Source: Candidatus Accumulibacter phosphatis (GTDB lineage: Bacteria; Pseudomonadota; Gammaproteobacteria; Burkholderiales; Rhodocyclaceae). Taken from it: DNA of 46,533 nt. The stretch covers positions 1 to 46,533 of the forward strand of contig NZ_SPMY01000014.1 in NCBI RefSeq assembly GCF_012939955.1, written 5' to 3'. Shown here piece by piece: positions 1 through 7,707 of this stretch. Position 1 is the stretch's first letter; every line of letters begins with the position of its first letter. Made by a program: the position numbers and the translations under genes. Under the pieces are notes generated by a model. The model saw nothing but the letters and a program-made list of their open reading frames with translations, searched no databases and was not told where the DNA came from.

Positions 1-128
1 GTTAATGTGAAAGTCGCGTATGCGACTCACGAACCTCCCTTCTCCCCCTGCGGGAGAAGGGGCAGGGGGAAGAGGGAAACGGTCATGACTTTCATGATTT
101 GGGGTGTCTCCACGTGTCATGACCGTTA
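1..128 (+). repeat. Three-hairpin dispersed repeat, copy 1
   Basis: First of five copies of a ~125 bp element in this window. It starts GTTAATGTGAAAGTCGCG and ends GTCATGACCGTTAA. Three stems follow in order: GTCGC/GCGAC at about 13-26, CCTTCTCCC/GGGAGAAGG at about 37-60, and an 11 bp arm ACGGTCATGAC (about 79-89) pairing with GTCATGACCGT about 25 nt later. It is joined head-to-tail to copy 2, sharing GTTAA. The family is not one I can name; REP/BIME-like or MITE-like are the nearest classes. Confidence 0.85.
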
Positions 129-247
129 ATGTGAAAGTCGCGTATGCGACTCACGAAACGCCCTTCTCCCCTCGCGGGAGAAGGGCCGGGGGAAGGGGGG
201 CGGTCATGACTTTCATGATCAGGGGTGTCTCGACATGTCACGACCGC
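125..247 (+). repeat. Three-hairpin dispersed repeat, copy 2
   Basis: Direct tandem neighbour of copy 1 with a period of 124 bp. The third stem here reads GCGGTCATGAC against GTCACGACCGC: the outer A-T pair of the other copies is a G-C pair here, a compensatory change, with one internal mismatch. The terminal TTAA has become CTAG. It runs directly into the 44 bp direct repeat at 248. Confidence 0.85.
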
Positions 248-291
248 TAGAACAGGAGGGCCGGTGCGCTTACGTGAGATACCGCACGCCT
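248..291. repeat. 44 bp direct repeat, copy A
   Basis: Matches 1086-1129 at about 40 of 44 positions; the last 23 bases (from CGCTTACGTGAG) are identical. The two copies bracket the minus-strand PEP-CTERM gene together with its terminator and promoter. Function unknown. Confidence 0.75.
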
Positions 292-352
292 GTCCTCTAC
301 TCTACCCATGTCCGCGTGACCCCGTGTCCGTGCGTGTCCGTGGCGCAAAAGC

Positions 353-377
353 AAAAAGGCCCCGCCGGGGCGGGGCC
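353..377 (-). terminator. Rho-independent terminator of the 401-979 gene
   Basis: Read on the minus strand, a perfect 7 bp stem GGCCCCG/CGGGGCC with a 6-base loop is followed by TTTTTGCTTTT. It lies 24 bp past the stop codon of the PEP-CTERM gene. Confidence 0.8.
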
Positions 378-400
378 TGTAACGGGCCTTGCTCGGGACC

Positions 401-979
401 TCAGGCCGCCTTGCGGCGGCCCAGCGCTGCCAGCAGCGCCGCGCCCACCAGTGCCAAAGACCCCGGCTCGGGCACGCTGATCGAGCTCAGCGTGATGTTG
501 CCCGGCCCCTGAATCTCGGTACTGTAGGCTCCGAAGTCGCTGTTGCTGAATCCGGTCTGAACGAGGAAGTAGTTGACCCCTGCCACCAGGCTGTAGGTGA
601 AGCCGGCGAGGCCGATTGAGGGGTTGTCGTCGTTGCCGATGAGCACGTTCAGAAGCTGCTGCGTTTGGTCGAACGCGAGCTGGTACAGGAAGCTGTAGTT
701 ATCCCAGCCGAGGGGGTTGGTCGCCGTGCTCTGAAAGGTGTACGAGCCGCTCTGGTCCACAAAAAACCCATTCACATCGTATGGCGTGTTGGTGCCGACG
801 CCAGACAACACGGTTGGCGGGTTGCCGGCGATGGGCCGATTCCAAGTGGGAGCACCGGCCGTAGTGTCGTTGAAGCTCACGACGCCAGCTGAGGCCAAGC
901 CGCAGCTAAGCATGGCAACCGCTGCAACGGCGCCGCGCGCCGCTAGGTGGGATGCAAATTTCTGAAAAGCCGTACGCAT
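401..979 (-). CDS. PEP-CTERM sorting domain protein
   Basis: A 192-residue exported protein. Residues 1-31 are a signal peptide with a long hydrophobic core ending GLASA. The C-terminus is a textbook PEP-CTERM sorting signal: VPEPGSLALVGAALLAALGR, then a basic tail. Such proteins are recognised by exosortase/EpsH-type systems and cross the envelope with exopolysaccharide; no exosortase gene is in this window. The middle part (about 32-165) is Gly/Asn/Thr-rich and matches no family I can name. The start has GGAG eight bases upstream. A sigma-54-type promoter lies 45 bp upstream and a terminator follows the stop, so it is a single-gene transcript. Confidence 0.9.
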   Translation of the reverse strand: MRTAFQKFASHLAARGAVAAVAMLSCGLASAGVVSFNDTTAGAPTWNRPIAGNPPTVLSGVGTNTPYDVNGFFVDQSGSYTFQSTATNPLGWDNYSFLYQLAFDQTQQLLNVLIGNDDNPSIGLAGFTYSLVAGVNYFLVQTGFSNSDFGAYSTEIQGPGNITLSSISVPEPGSLALVGAALLAALGRRKAA

Positions 980-1023
980 TGTGACTCCGTGAAGTTATGA
1001 ATTGAACTGCCAAGCACGTGGCC

Positions 1024-1040
1024 TGCAAGATTCGCACCAA
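1024..1040 (-). promoter_or_regulatory. Sigma-54 promoter of the PEP-CTERM gene at 401-979
   Basis: On the minus strand the sequence TTGGTGCGAATCTTGCA fits the sigma-54 consensus YTGGCACGRNNNTTGCW at all but two positions, with the required ten bases between GG and GC. The predicted start of transcription is near 1012, giving a leader of about 33 nt. PEP-CTERM genes are known to use RpoN with PrsK/PrsR in related floc-forming bacteria. Confidence 0.7.
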
Positions 1041-1085
1041 ACCGTGATACTGATCGTTTGCGGGCGCCGGGATGACCGGGTTCAT

Positions 1086-1129
1086 TAGAACGGGGGCGCC
1101 GGTTCGCTTACGTGAGATACCGCACGCCT
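1086..1129. repeat. 44 bp direct repeat, copy B
   Basis: Second copy of the 248-291 repeat, same orientation, 838 bp away. It lies upstream of the sigma-54 promoter of the minus-strand PEP-CTERM gene, so it could be an activator region or one end of a mobile cassette. The following 200 bp to the next repeat hold no gene I can support. Confidence 0.7.
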
Positions 1130-1329
1130 TGCCAGAATTGTCCGCGCCGGGGCGAAATCGGCGTCCACGAGCCGACATATATCTGCTGCGAGCAAGGCGG
1201 GACTGGGGCCTGGAACCTTTGGTTTGAGCGCGAAGAAAAGTGGGCCGAGCCACCGAAGAGAGGGCGATTGGCGCAGGCTGGCAGCGGACGGGCCTCGACG
1301 CTCACGAAACCTGACCCTTTTTCGCTCAC

Positions 1330-1455
1330 TTAATGTGAAAGTCGCGCAAGCGACTCACGAAACTCCCTTCTCCCTTGCGGGAGAAGGGGCAGGGGAAGAG
1401 GGAAACGGTCATGACTTTCATGATTTGGGGTGTCTCCACGTGTCATGACCGTTAA
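1330..1455 (+). repeat. Three-hairpin dispersed repeat, copy 3
   Basis: Full copy from TTAATGTG to GACCGTTAA. The first hairpin has a GCAA (GNRA) loop between GTCGC and GCGAC, and the second has the stem CCCTTCTCCC/GGGAGAAGGG. It directly abuts the broken end of the ribonucleotide reductase remnant, which starts 9 bp later. Confidence 0.85.
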
Positions 1456-1463
1456 ACGAATCC

Positions 1464-2189
1464 ATGAGATCCACGGAAGTTGGCGATCTGCGCGACGCCG
1501 CCTACCTGGCGTCGGTCGAACTGGCCAGGGAGCGCGGCCACTTCCCGCTGTTCAACGCCTAACTTTATCTCTCCGGCAGCAACTTCGCCTCACGACTGCC
1601 GAACGACATCAAGAGCCAGATCCGCAAGCACGGCCTGCGCAACTCGCACCTGTTGTCGATCGCACCCACCGGCACCATCTCCCTGGCCTTCGCCGACAAC
1701 GCCTCGAACGGCATCGAACCGCCGTTCTCCTGGACCTACAGCCGCAAGAAGCGCATGGCCGATGGCACGCTCAAGGAATACGCCGTCGAAGACTACGCCT
1801 GGCGGCTCTACAAGCACCTCGGCGGCGACGTTGAAAAACTCCCCGATTACTTCGTCACGGCGCTGGAAATCTCGGCCAAGGCGCACAAGGACATGGTCGC
1901 CGCCGTCGCCCCGTACATCGACACCTCGATCTCGAAGACGGTCAACGTCCCCGCCGACTACCCCTACGAGGAACTCCAGGGCCTCTACATGAGCGCCTGG
2001 AAAGCCGGCCTCAAGGGCCTCGCCACCTACCGCCCGAATAGCGTCATGGGCTCGGTGCTCTCGGTCGAATCGAAGAAGCAAGCCGAAGAGAAGAAGCAGC
2101 CGCAGAACTTCGTCAGCGGCGACGCCAACCGCCGCCTGTCGATCAAGACCCTGCCGGCGCCGGTGCTGGCCAGCACCGGCCGCGGCTAG
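1464..2189 (+). pseudogene. nrdJ: Remnant of adenosylcobalamin-dependent ribonucleotide reductase
   Basis: The frame from 1464 encodes a middle-to-late part of a class II (B12-dependent) ribonucleotide reductase. Recognisable blocks are SIAPTGTISLAFADNASNG, the FSWTYSRKK stretch, and YIDTSISKTVNVPADYPYEE followed by KAGLKGLATYRPNS. An in-frame TAA at 1560-1562 breaks the frame, with homology continuing past it. The protein is about 240 residues where the family has 900 or more: the N-terminal half is missing, and after NRRLSIKTLPAPVLAS the normal C-terminus is replaced by a few unrelated residues. The copy cannot make an enzyme. The 5' break coincides with repeat copy 3. Confidence 0.85.
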
Positions 2190-2404
2190 CGGCTACCGGG
2201 ACGGGAGTTCCACCCGCTAAACTACACAACATTGCCAAGCCGCAACCAAGACCTGGCCCCGATTCTCGATTCCGTTCCTGATCGCTGCAAAGGATTCGTG
2301 CGGCCTTGCTGGCGGCGCTGGAGTGTCGACTTTTTTTTACACTGGCCGACCGACGAAATACCGTAACGATCGTTAACAAACTGTTTTAAAAAGACAAACA
2401 GAAT

Positions 2405-2421
2405 CTGGCATAAATCTTGCT
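2405..2421 (+). promoter_or_regulatory. Sigma-54 promoter of the PEP-CTERM gene at 2529
   Basis: CTGGCATAAATCTTGCT matches the sigma-54 consensus with GG and GC exactly ten bases apart. Transcription should start near 2432, right at the first of two leader hairpins. Same promoter class as the other PEP-CTERM gene in the window. Confidence 0.75.
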
Positions 2422-2433
2422 TTTGTCTCTCTG

Positions 2434-2500
2434 GGCCCGCCGGAACGTCGGGCCAACAAGTGCGAACTGCCCGTTTAACAACACGGGCAGAGGTTTTTTT
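2434..2500 (+). promoter_or_regulatory. Attenuator-like leader: antiterminator and intrinsic terminator
   Basis: Three mutually exclusive pairings lie in the ~97 nt leader. Hairpin 1 is GGCCCG (2434-2439) with CGGGCC (2449-2454). The terminator is CTGCCCG (2467-2473) with CGGGCAG (2484-2490), followed by AGG and seven T (2494-2500). The 3' arm of hairpin 1 (CGGGC, 2449-2453) can instead pair with GCCCG (2469-2473), which would dissolve both. That is the layout of a transcription attenuator. No metabolite-riboswitch fold is recognisable, so the sensed signal is unknown. Confidence 0.6.
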
Positions 2501-2528
2501 AGTTTAGCTCCCAATGAAGGAATTAATA

Positions 2529-3095
2529 ATGATAAAGAAAACCCTGATCGCGGCTGGACTTGCTGCCGTCTTAGCCGGCCCGGCTTCCGCAATACCCATC
2601 GAAGTTACTTTCAACGTCGCTGCTCTCGGCACCTTCACGGCCAATACTGGCGACGTCACGACTGCGAGCACCATTTCCAGTGGCGCTCCTGACTTGGTTG
2701 CCGCGATCATCGCGAACAACATCGGCCTGGTCAGCGGAACCACCGTCCTGTTACTTCCGGACCCGCTGCCCGTGAGCGTTGGCGGAGTGTTCACGAAGCA
2801 GTTTGAGACTCCCTTCGGGACTTTTCTTGAAACCCTGACAGTGACGTCGACCACCCCTGGGATGAACTCTTTGGGCGTGTTGGCCGTAGGCACGATCAGC
2901 CAGATCGTCGGAGTTGGATTCGATCCGACGCCGGTCTACTGGTCAGCCGCCTACACGCAGAATGCTGGTCCCGGCGGACAGATCAACGGGTCGTACAACA
3001 GCTCCACCACGCCGCCGGGGGACGTTCCGGAACCCGCTACACTCGCCCTCCTCGGCATTGGTTTGGTGGGCATGGCTCTCCGCCGCCGCGGCTAA
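2529..3095 (+). CDS. PEP-CTERM sorting domain protein
   Basis: A 188-residue exported protein starting MIKKTLIAAGLAAVLAG, a signal peptide ending about residue 22 (ASA). The start at 2529 is preferred over an in-frame ATG at 2514 because AAGGA (2517-2521) is correctly placed for 2529. The C-terminus is VPEPATLALLGIGLVGMALR followed by RRG, a canonical PEP-CTERM signal. Residues 23-160 are Thr/Ser/Gly/Val-rich, with no family I recognise. Transcribed from a sigma-54 promoter through an attenuator-like leader; a long inverted repeat follows the gene. It shares promoter class and sorting signal, but not clear sequence, with the protein at 401-979. Confidence 0.9.
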   Translation: MIKKTLIAAGLAAVLAGPASAIPIEVTFNVAALGTFTANTGDVTTASTISSGAPDLVAAIIANNIGLVSGTTVLLLPDPLPVSVGGVFTKQFETPFGTFLETLTVTSTTPGMNSLGVLAVGTISQIVGVGFDPTPVYWSAAYTQNAGPGGQINGSYNSSTTPPGDVPEPATLALLGIGLVGMALRRRG

Positions 3096-3153
3096 CCCAC
3101 GGTGGGCAGTATGTAGTTACGATCGGGTTGCCGGTTTTTCGGCATCCTGATCG

Positions 3154-3219
3154 CTGGGGCAGGTCCTGATCGAATTGCCGGCAAGCGTTGCCAAGCAAGC
3201 GGATCAGAACCTGCCCCAG
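3154..3219 (+). terminator. Long inverted repeat after the PEP-CTERM gene, possible terminator
   Basis: A 19-base arm starting CTGGGGCAGG (3154-3172) pairs with an arm ending CCTGCCCCAG (3201-3219) with a G-U wobble and one terminal mismatch; the loop is 28 nt. TCTTTT follows. It lies 58 bp after the stop codon. The stem is longer than most terminators, so it could be part of a small mobile element instead. Confidence 0.5.
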
Positions 3220-3291
3220 TCTTTTCCAGTTTGCCAGCGAAACGTGCGTTAGACGACTACGGTCGTGCCCCCTGGCAGATCGAGGAGAGCC

Positions 3292-3367
3292 ATGGGGTAG
3301 TGTGGAGGACAGGCTTTCGCCTGCCCTGCCCATCAAACCGTGCATGCCGTTTCCCGCACACGGCTTT
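3292..3367 (-). mobile_element. Group II intron 3' end relic (domains V and VI)
   Basis: Read on the minus strand, 3367-3334 folds as a 34-nt domain V: AAGCCGTG at the 5' side pairs with CACGGTTT at the 3' side, giving the typical G-U pair in the AGC catalytic triad; a GAAA lies in the terminal loop and a two-base bulge in the 3' strand. It is followed by a domain VI-like hairpin GGGCAGGC-GAAA-GCCTGTCC and then CTACCCCAT, a typical intron 3' end. No reverse transcriptase and no intron 5' end can be found, so this is a fragment. The rest of 3096-3725 holds no gene I can support; a perfect hairpin CGCCCGAT/ATCGGGCG sits near 3664. Confidence 0.55.
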
Positions 3368-3725
3368 CCGAGGGTTTAGGTCGTTTCGTGTGGGACCGAC
3401 CCCGGTAAGGGGGATGCCCCTGCCGAGCCCTGCAGGCGCTTCCACCCCTAGCCCCGCCCCCGCGGGCGGTGAAGTCCTTTCCGCCGGACGAGCTCGGGCG
3501 CCGGCCGCGTAGTCGCAACCCATTTGCCCTGTACTATATAGTGACGGGCGAAGGAGCTGGCAGAATGCGGGGAGGCGGGCTGAAGCACCGTGCCTGCGTA
3601 CTGCGAACGGTCGGACTTTCCCTTGGCCTCCACAAGCGGATCTTTCGCAGCCATCGGATATCGCCCGATGAATCGGGCGGTCGAAGGCTGTTTTTGAGGG
3701 TAAGTACGCCCTGCCGTTTTCTTGA

Positions 3726-4517
3726 ATGTTATCGGGAGTCGCCTTGTTCAAGCTAATTGGCGTCGTTGCAGGGTTCTACTTTTTCGGGTTCTTCGGAGCG
3801 CTTCTCGGCCTTTTTCTCGGGTCGATCATCGATCGTGCGCGCGCCTATGGTGCGGGCGGCATAAACCCGCTGCAGAATGCGCTTCGCCAAGCCGTTTTTC
3901 TCGAGACGATGTTCATCTCGATGGGCAAACTGGCCAAGGCAGATGGCCATGTCTCGCCAGCCGAGATCGAGCATGTCGAGCTATTGATGCAGAAACTGGG
4001 CATGACCCCGGAACATCGCGTTCAGGCGATCGCCTTGTTCAAACGGGGCGCCGACCCAGCGTTCGCCATCGACTCGACCTACGCCAGGTTCATGTCGGTT
4101 TGTGGTCACACCCGGCATTTGAAGCAGGTCTTGCTGGTCTATCTGATCTCGATGGCGACGGCTGACGGAGATATCAATCCGCCCGAAGAGGGCGTCCTTG
4201 CCGACATCGCCCACCGTCTTGGCTTTGATCAGACCACGTTCAAGCAATTGATCGACATGGTCCTGAATCAATCCCACTTCGCCGCGGGCCAACCCAGTAC
4301 GGAAGCCGCGCTGGATGACGCCTACAGGGCTCTGGGCGTGACCAAAGACCATACGGACCAGGAAATCAAGCGCGCCTATCGCAAGCTGATCAGCCAGTAC
4401 CATCCGGACAAGTTGATCGGACAAGGCCTGCCGGAAGACATGATCGCGCTGGCCAGTGAAAAGGCCAAGGAGATCCAGTTGGCGCACGATCTGATCGAGC
4501 GGCACCGGAAGATTTGA
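3726..4517 (+). CDS. djlA: DjlA-like membrane-anchored J-domain co-chaperone
   Basis: A 263-residue protein with the three parts of DjlA. Residues about 7-38 form a glycine-rich transmembrane segment (GFYFFGFFGALLGLFLG). Residues about 55-175 are a TerB-like helical domain with two acidic motifs, KADGHVSPAEIE and TADGDINPPEEG. Residues about 195-263 form a C-terminal J domain with the HPD tripeptide at 226-228, which stimulates DnaK ATPase. In the family the N-terminus anchors the protein in the inner membrane. An alternative TTG start at 3744 has a better ribosome site (GGGAG) than the ATG at 3726. It stands alone. Confidence 0.85.
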   Translation: MLSGVALFKLIGVVAGFYFFGFFGALLGLFLGSIIDRARAYGAGGINPLQNALRQAVFLETMFISMGKLAKADGHVSPAEIEHVELLMQKLGMTPEHRVQAIALFKRGADPAFAIDSTYARFMSVCGHTRHLKQVLLVYLISMATADGDINPPEEGVLADIAHRLGFDQTTFKQLIDMVLNQSHFAAGQPSTEAALDDAYRALGVTKDHTDQEIKRAYRKLISQYHPDKLIGQGLPEDMIALASEKAKEIQLAHDLIERHRKI

Positions 4518-4756
4518 ATTAGCGAGAAAACTGAGCCAGCCTCTTGTTCAGAAGAATGACTGCGTCGCAGCTTTGGACTAGCTTTCCTTGTGCGCGACGA
4601 CGACCTGGCGGCGAGCACGCGTCGCCAGCTCATAGGTATTGACGTCATCCATCGTGTGACCATCGAAATGCATGCTGACGGCACGGGATCGCTCAGCCGG
4701 CACGCCAGCGCGCCGGTACCAGTCGTGCGCCTGCCGGGCAGGAGAAAGTTCATTGC

Positions 4757-5533
4757 TTACTTCATGCTGGCGCGGAGATCCTTCATCACCTGGTCGGTGG
4801 CCGTCACCCGGATGAGGCCCAGCCGAGGATATTCGATGTCCCGGATGACATAGACGCAGAGCGCAATCGCTGCGGCGAAGCCCAAGATATGCAGCCAACT
4901 CCGCTTCGGGTTGGCGGCCATTCCGAATCCTGCGAGCAGCGCGCTGCAAAGTCCCATGGCGAACAGCAGCCCGAAGATCGTCGGCGGCGGATGGATGCGG
5001 GTGGCGGCAGTGCGCGACGTGGTGATGTTGTTCATCTCGTTCAACGCACCCAGCACCAGGTTGGTGGTGGCGGTGTCCTTCTTCGCTTCGCAAAGTGCGA
5101 TGGCCTGCTTCCAGATTTCATCCTGCAAGGCGATCGAGCGGGCGAGTTCCGCCTCCGCCGCGGCGACGTCCGGGAGCTTCTCAAAAGTGGCGATACGTGC
5201 ATCGGTATAAGCGCGGAACAGGTCGCGCAATCGCCCCTGCTCATTCACCGGGAGCAGATCGAGATAGCTCCAGGCCGTGCCGATGTCATTAGCCTCGTCG
5301 ATGATCAAATGGCGGCGATCGTCGAAACGCGATGCCGCCCCGGAGAAGGTGAAGGCGAGGAGCAAGCCGAACAGCGCGAAGACCGCCCCCTCGACGGCAC
5401 CCACACCCGTCGGGGCGCGTTCCGGAGTATCCGCGTGCATGCGTCGGCCGATGCGCCTACCGAGTTCGAGAAAAAGGACCATGCCCAGGAAAAAGGCAAT
5501 GGCGAAGGGAGCAGATTCCGGATCCATGAGCAT
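4757..5533 (-). CDS. DUF4239 (bestrophin-like) inner membrane protein
   Basis: About 258 residues. There are two hydrophobic segments near the N-terminus (AFFLGMVLFLELGRRIGRRM, then AVFALFGLLLAFTFSGAA) with the family hallmark of small residues followed by RFDDRR. A soluble helical middle follows (about 85-175, ANDIGTAWSYLDLLP and an NEMNNITTSRT stretch), then two C-terminal membrane segments. This is the DUF4239 pattern; the family is distantly bestrophin-like and its function is unknown. The start at 5533 is a choice: in-frame ATG codons at 5593 and 5527 are possible and none has a strong ribosome site. Confidence 0.75.
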   Translation of the reverse strand: MLMDPESAPFAIAFFLGMVLFLELGRRIGRRMHADTPERAPTGVGAVEGAVFALFGLLLAFTFSGAASRFDDRRHLIIDEANDIGTAWSYLDLLPVNEQGRLRDLFRAYTDARIATFEKLPDVAAAEAELARSIALQDEIWKQAIALCEAKKDTATTNLVLGALNEMNNITTSRTAATRIHPPPTIFGLLFAMGLCSALLAGFGMAANPKRSWLHILGFAAAIALCVYVIRDIEYPRLGLIRVTATDQVMKDLRASMK

Positions 5534-5617
5534 GGCTAGATGAATGTCTCGTTGATTGTGACGACGTTTCGCTGATGAAGTCGCGGGCCGCAATTTGGCA
5601 GATACGGCGCGCGTGTT

Positions 5618-5827
5618 TCACAATTGAAGCCAGGGCTTCGTGCGCTTGAACACAGTCTGCGGGAGAGTGTGGACGACGATGGTAGTGGTGTCGGGCGCCA
5701 CTTCACGAACCACCTCGATGCTGCGCCCGATGATGCAATCCATTTCCAGTATCGAATCCGAGTAGCTGCCGAGGTGCGACATGCCCGGAAACGCCTTGTT
5801 CGGACTGGTCGGTTGGTGCATCTTCAT
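5618..5827 (-). CDS. Hypothetical small protein
   Basis: An open frame of 69 codons starting MKMHQPTSPNKAF and ending TKPWLQL. It has no membrane segment and no recognised domain. The frame can be extended to 5896. No convincing ribosome site precedes the start. Reported because its composition (hydrophobic patches TTTIVVHTL, SIEVVREV) looks protein-like and the opposite strand has nothing better. Confidence 0.3.
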   Translation of the reverse strand: MKMHQPTSPNKAFPGMSHLGSYSDSILEMDCIIGRSIEVVREVAPDTTTIVVHTLPQTVFKRTKPWLQL

Positions 5828-5945
5828 GACTGCGAACGAACGTGAATGGATTTTCGCGAAATGTAACTTACACCGGGAGAAGCCGTCAATCGCCAATTTT
5901 TAGCCGGCATGCGAGCCCATACCGGCATAGCGGCTGGGGGCGTCC

Positions 5946-6070
5946 AACGGTCATGACAGTCGAAACACCCCGGATGATGAAAGTCGTGACCGTCCCCCCC
6001 TTCCCCCTGCCCCTTCTCCCGCAAGGGAGAAGGGAGTTTCGTGAGTCGCTTGCGCGACTTTCACATTAAC
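5946..6070 (-). repeat. Three-hairpin dispersed repeat, copy 4 (inverted)
   Basis: Reverse-orientation copy. All three stems are present: TTGC-loop stem CCCTTCTCCC/GGGAGAAGGG near 6011-6034, GTCGC/GCGAC near 6045-6058, and the long-range arm near 5947-5993. It lies upstream of the FadL-type gene, whose possible promoter begins just after it. Confidence 0.85.
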
Positions 6071-6086
6071 GCGATTGCCGTGTCGC

Positions 6087-6116
6087 TTGCCGTGCCCAGG
6101 CGCGCTGCCGTAAGAT
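6087..6116 (+). promoter_or_regulatory. Possible sigma-70 promoter of the porin gene
   Basis: TTGCCG (6087-6092), 18 bp, then TAAGAT (6111-6116). Only a moderate match; it is the best pair between repeat copy 4 and the gene start at 6214. Confidence 0.3.
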
Positions 6117-6213
6117 CGCCAGGGGCAGACCTTCGCCATCGTTTGTCGCGCGTGCGACCCCTGACGAGAACCCAGCGAGGTAATGCAGCCGCAGACATTT
6201 CATGGAGGGCAGC

Positions 6214-7573
6214 ATGTTATTCCAGCGTCGCTTCAAATCTACCCCCACCGACTGGCGCAGCGAAGTTCCCGGGCACTACTGTTCGCTCGTCGCCCTCGCT
6301 GTCGCCACCTTGGCAACTGGTCAGGCGTTCGCTGGCGGCATGCTTGCCTACGAAGTCGGGACGGCCGATGTCGGCCTCGCTTCGGCGGGTTACAGCGCGC
6401 GTGCGCAAGACGCGTCGACCGTCTTTACCAATCCCGCCGGCATGACCCGTCTGGAAGGCACGCAGGCCCTGGCCTCGGGGCAGCTGCTTTGGGCCAACAC
6501 CAAATACTCGATCGGCTCGGGGACTTCGCCCCTGCTGGGCAACGACAATGGCGGCTACGCGGTTGGATCGGGCGGCTGGTTTCCTGGCGGCGGCGCTTTT
6601 TTTCAGCTACAGCGTGTCACCTGAACTGAAACTCGGCTTCGCCCTGGCCGGCAATTTCGGCGCACCATTGAAGTACGACAACGACTGGGCAGGCCGTTAC
6701 TACGTCCAGAGCACGACGATGCTCGGCCTCTCCTTGCTGCCCAGCATCGCCTTCAAGGTCAACGACAAGCTTTCTCTCGGTTCGAGCCTGAATGCCATGT
6801 ACGGGATGTATACGAACCAGGTGGCAATCAACAACCCTGCGCCGATCTTCGGCGACGGCAAGCTGAAGCTGGATGACAGGACCTGGGGCTGGGGCGCCAA
6901 CCTCGGTCTTCTCTACGAGATCGACGAGGGGACCCGAATCGGGCTGACCTGGAATTCGCAGGTCGATCTCGACTTCGAGGGGCCGGCAAAGTTCTCCAAG
7001 CTCTCGCCTGGTGTCGCAACGGCATTGAACAACGCCGGTCTGCTGAACTCGACGATCAAGGTCGGCATCAAGGTTCCGCAACAGGTGATGGCCAGCGTAT
7101 TCACGCAACTTGACCCGCGATGGGCGCTGCTCGGCAGCGTCGGCTGGCAGCAGTGGTCAAAATTCGGGGCCATCCACATCGGTATCGACGATACCTCGAA
7201 TCCGGTCAGCCTGACCACCGACATTCCCTTCAAGGACACCTGGCACGTCGCCACCGGCGCGCAGTATCGCTTGAGCGATCCGTGGCTGCTCAACTTCGGA
7301 GTGGCCTACGACTCGGGTTTCCAGCCGGATGGTTCGACGGTCTCGCCGCTGATGCCCTTGAACACCGCCTGGCGTTTCGGCGCCGGTGGCCAGCAACAGC
7401 TGAGCAAGACAACCGTATGGGGCGTCGCCGCGGAATACATTTATGGCGGGACGCTGAAGACGGATTTGCAGGGCACCGCGCCGGTCGCCCTTGGCGGTCG
7501 TGGCAACCTGATCGGCTCGTACGACAACACCGGCACGCTGGTGATGAGCGTTTACGGCAACTGGAAGTTCTAG
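6214..7573 (+). pseudogene. FadL/OmpP1/TodX-family outer membrane porin gene, frameshifted
   Basis: The first frame (6214-6624) gives a signal peptide ending TGQAFA and the family N-terminus GGMLAYEVGTADVGLASAGY with the NPAGM block. Homology then jumps to the second frame, which continues FSYSVSPELKLGFALAGNFG and runs through beta-strand-like repeats to a terminal aromatic residue (YGNWKF). The switch lies in a run of seven T at 6597-6603; six would restore one ~450-residue protein. FadL-family proteins import hydrophobic compounds across the outer membrane. GGAGGG at 6204 supports the start at 6214. The break may be a homopolymer error or a real slip; the rest of the gene is undamaged. It is the likely first gene of the following cluster. 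Confidence 0.8.
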
Positions 7574-7707
7574 CGTCTGTCAGCAATGGACTCGGCATGC
7601 CCAAAGCCAGCCAAGGTGCTGGTCGCGGAGCGACACCGTTCCAAGCTCTGGCGCAGCTGGCGCGCAACATGAAACTGCAGCACTTCCCCGTGAGGAGAAA
7701 AAAAACC

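Noticed and set aside
4578-4673. A 31-codon minus-strand frame (MHFDGHTMDDVNTYELATRA...) after the DUF4239 gene
   Set aside because: Protein-like composition but no ribosome site and no recognisable family; the frame is open far upstream into the DUF4239 gene in a different phase, so it is more likely chance.
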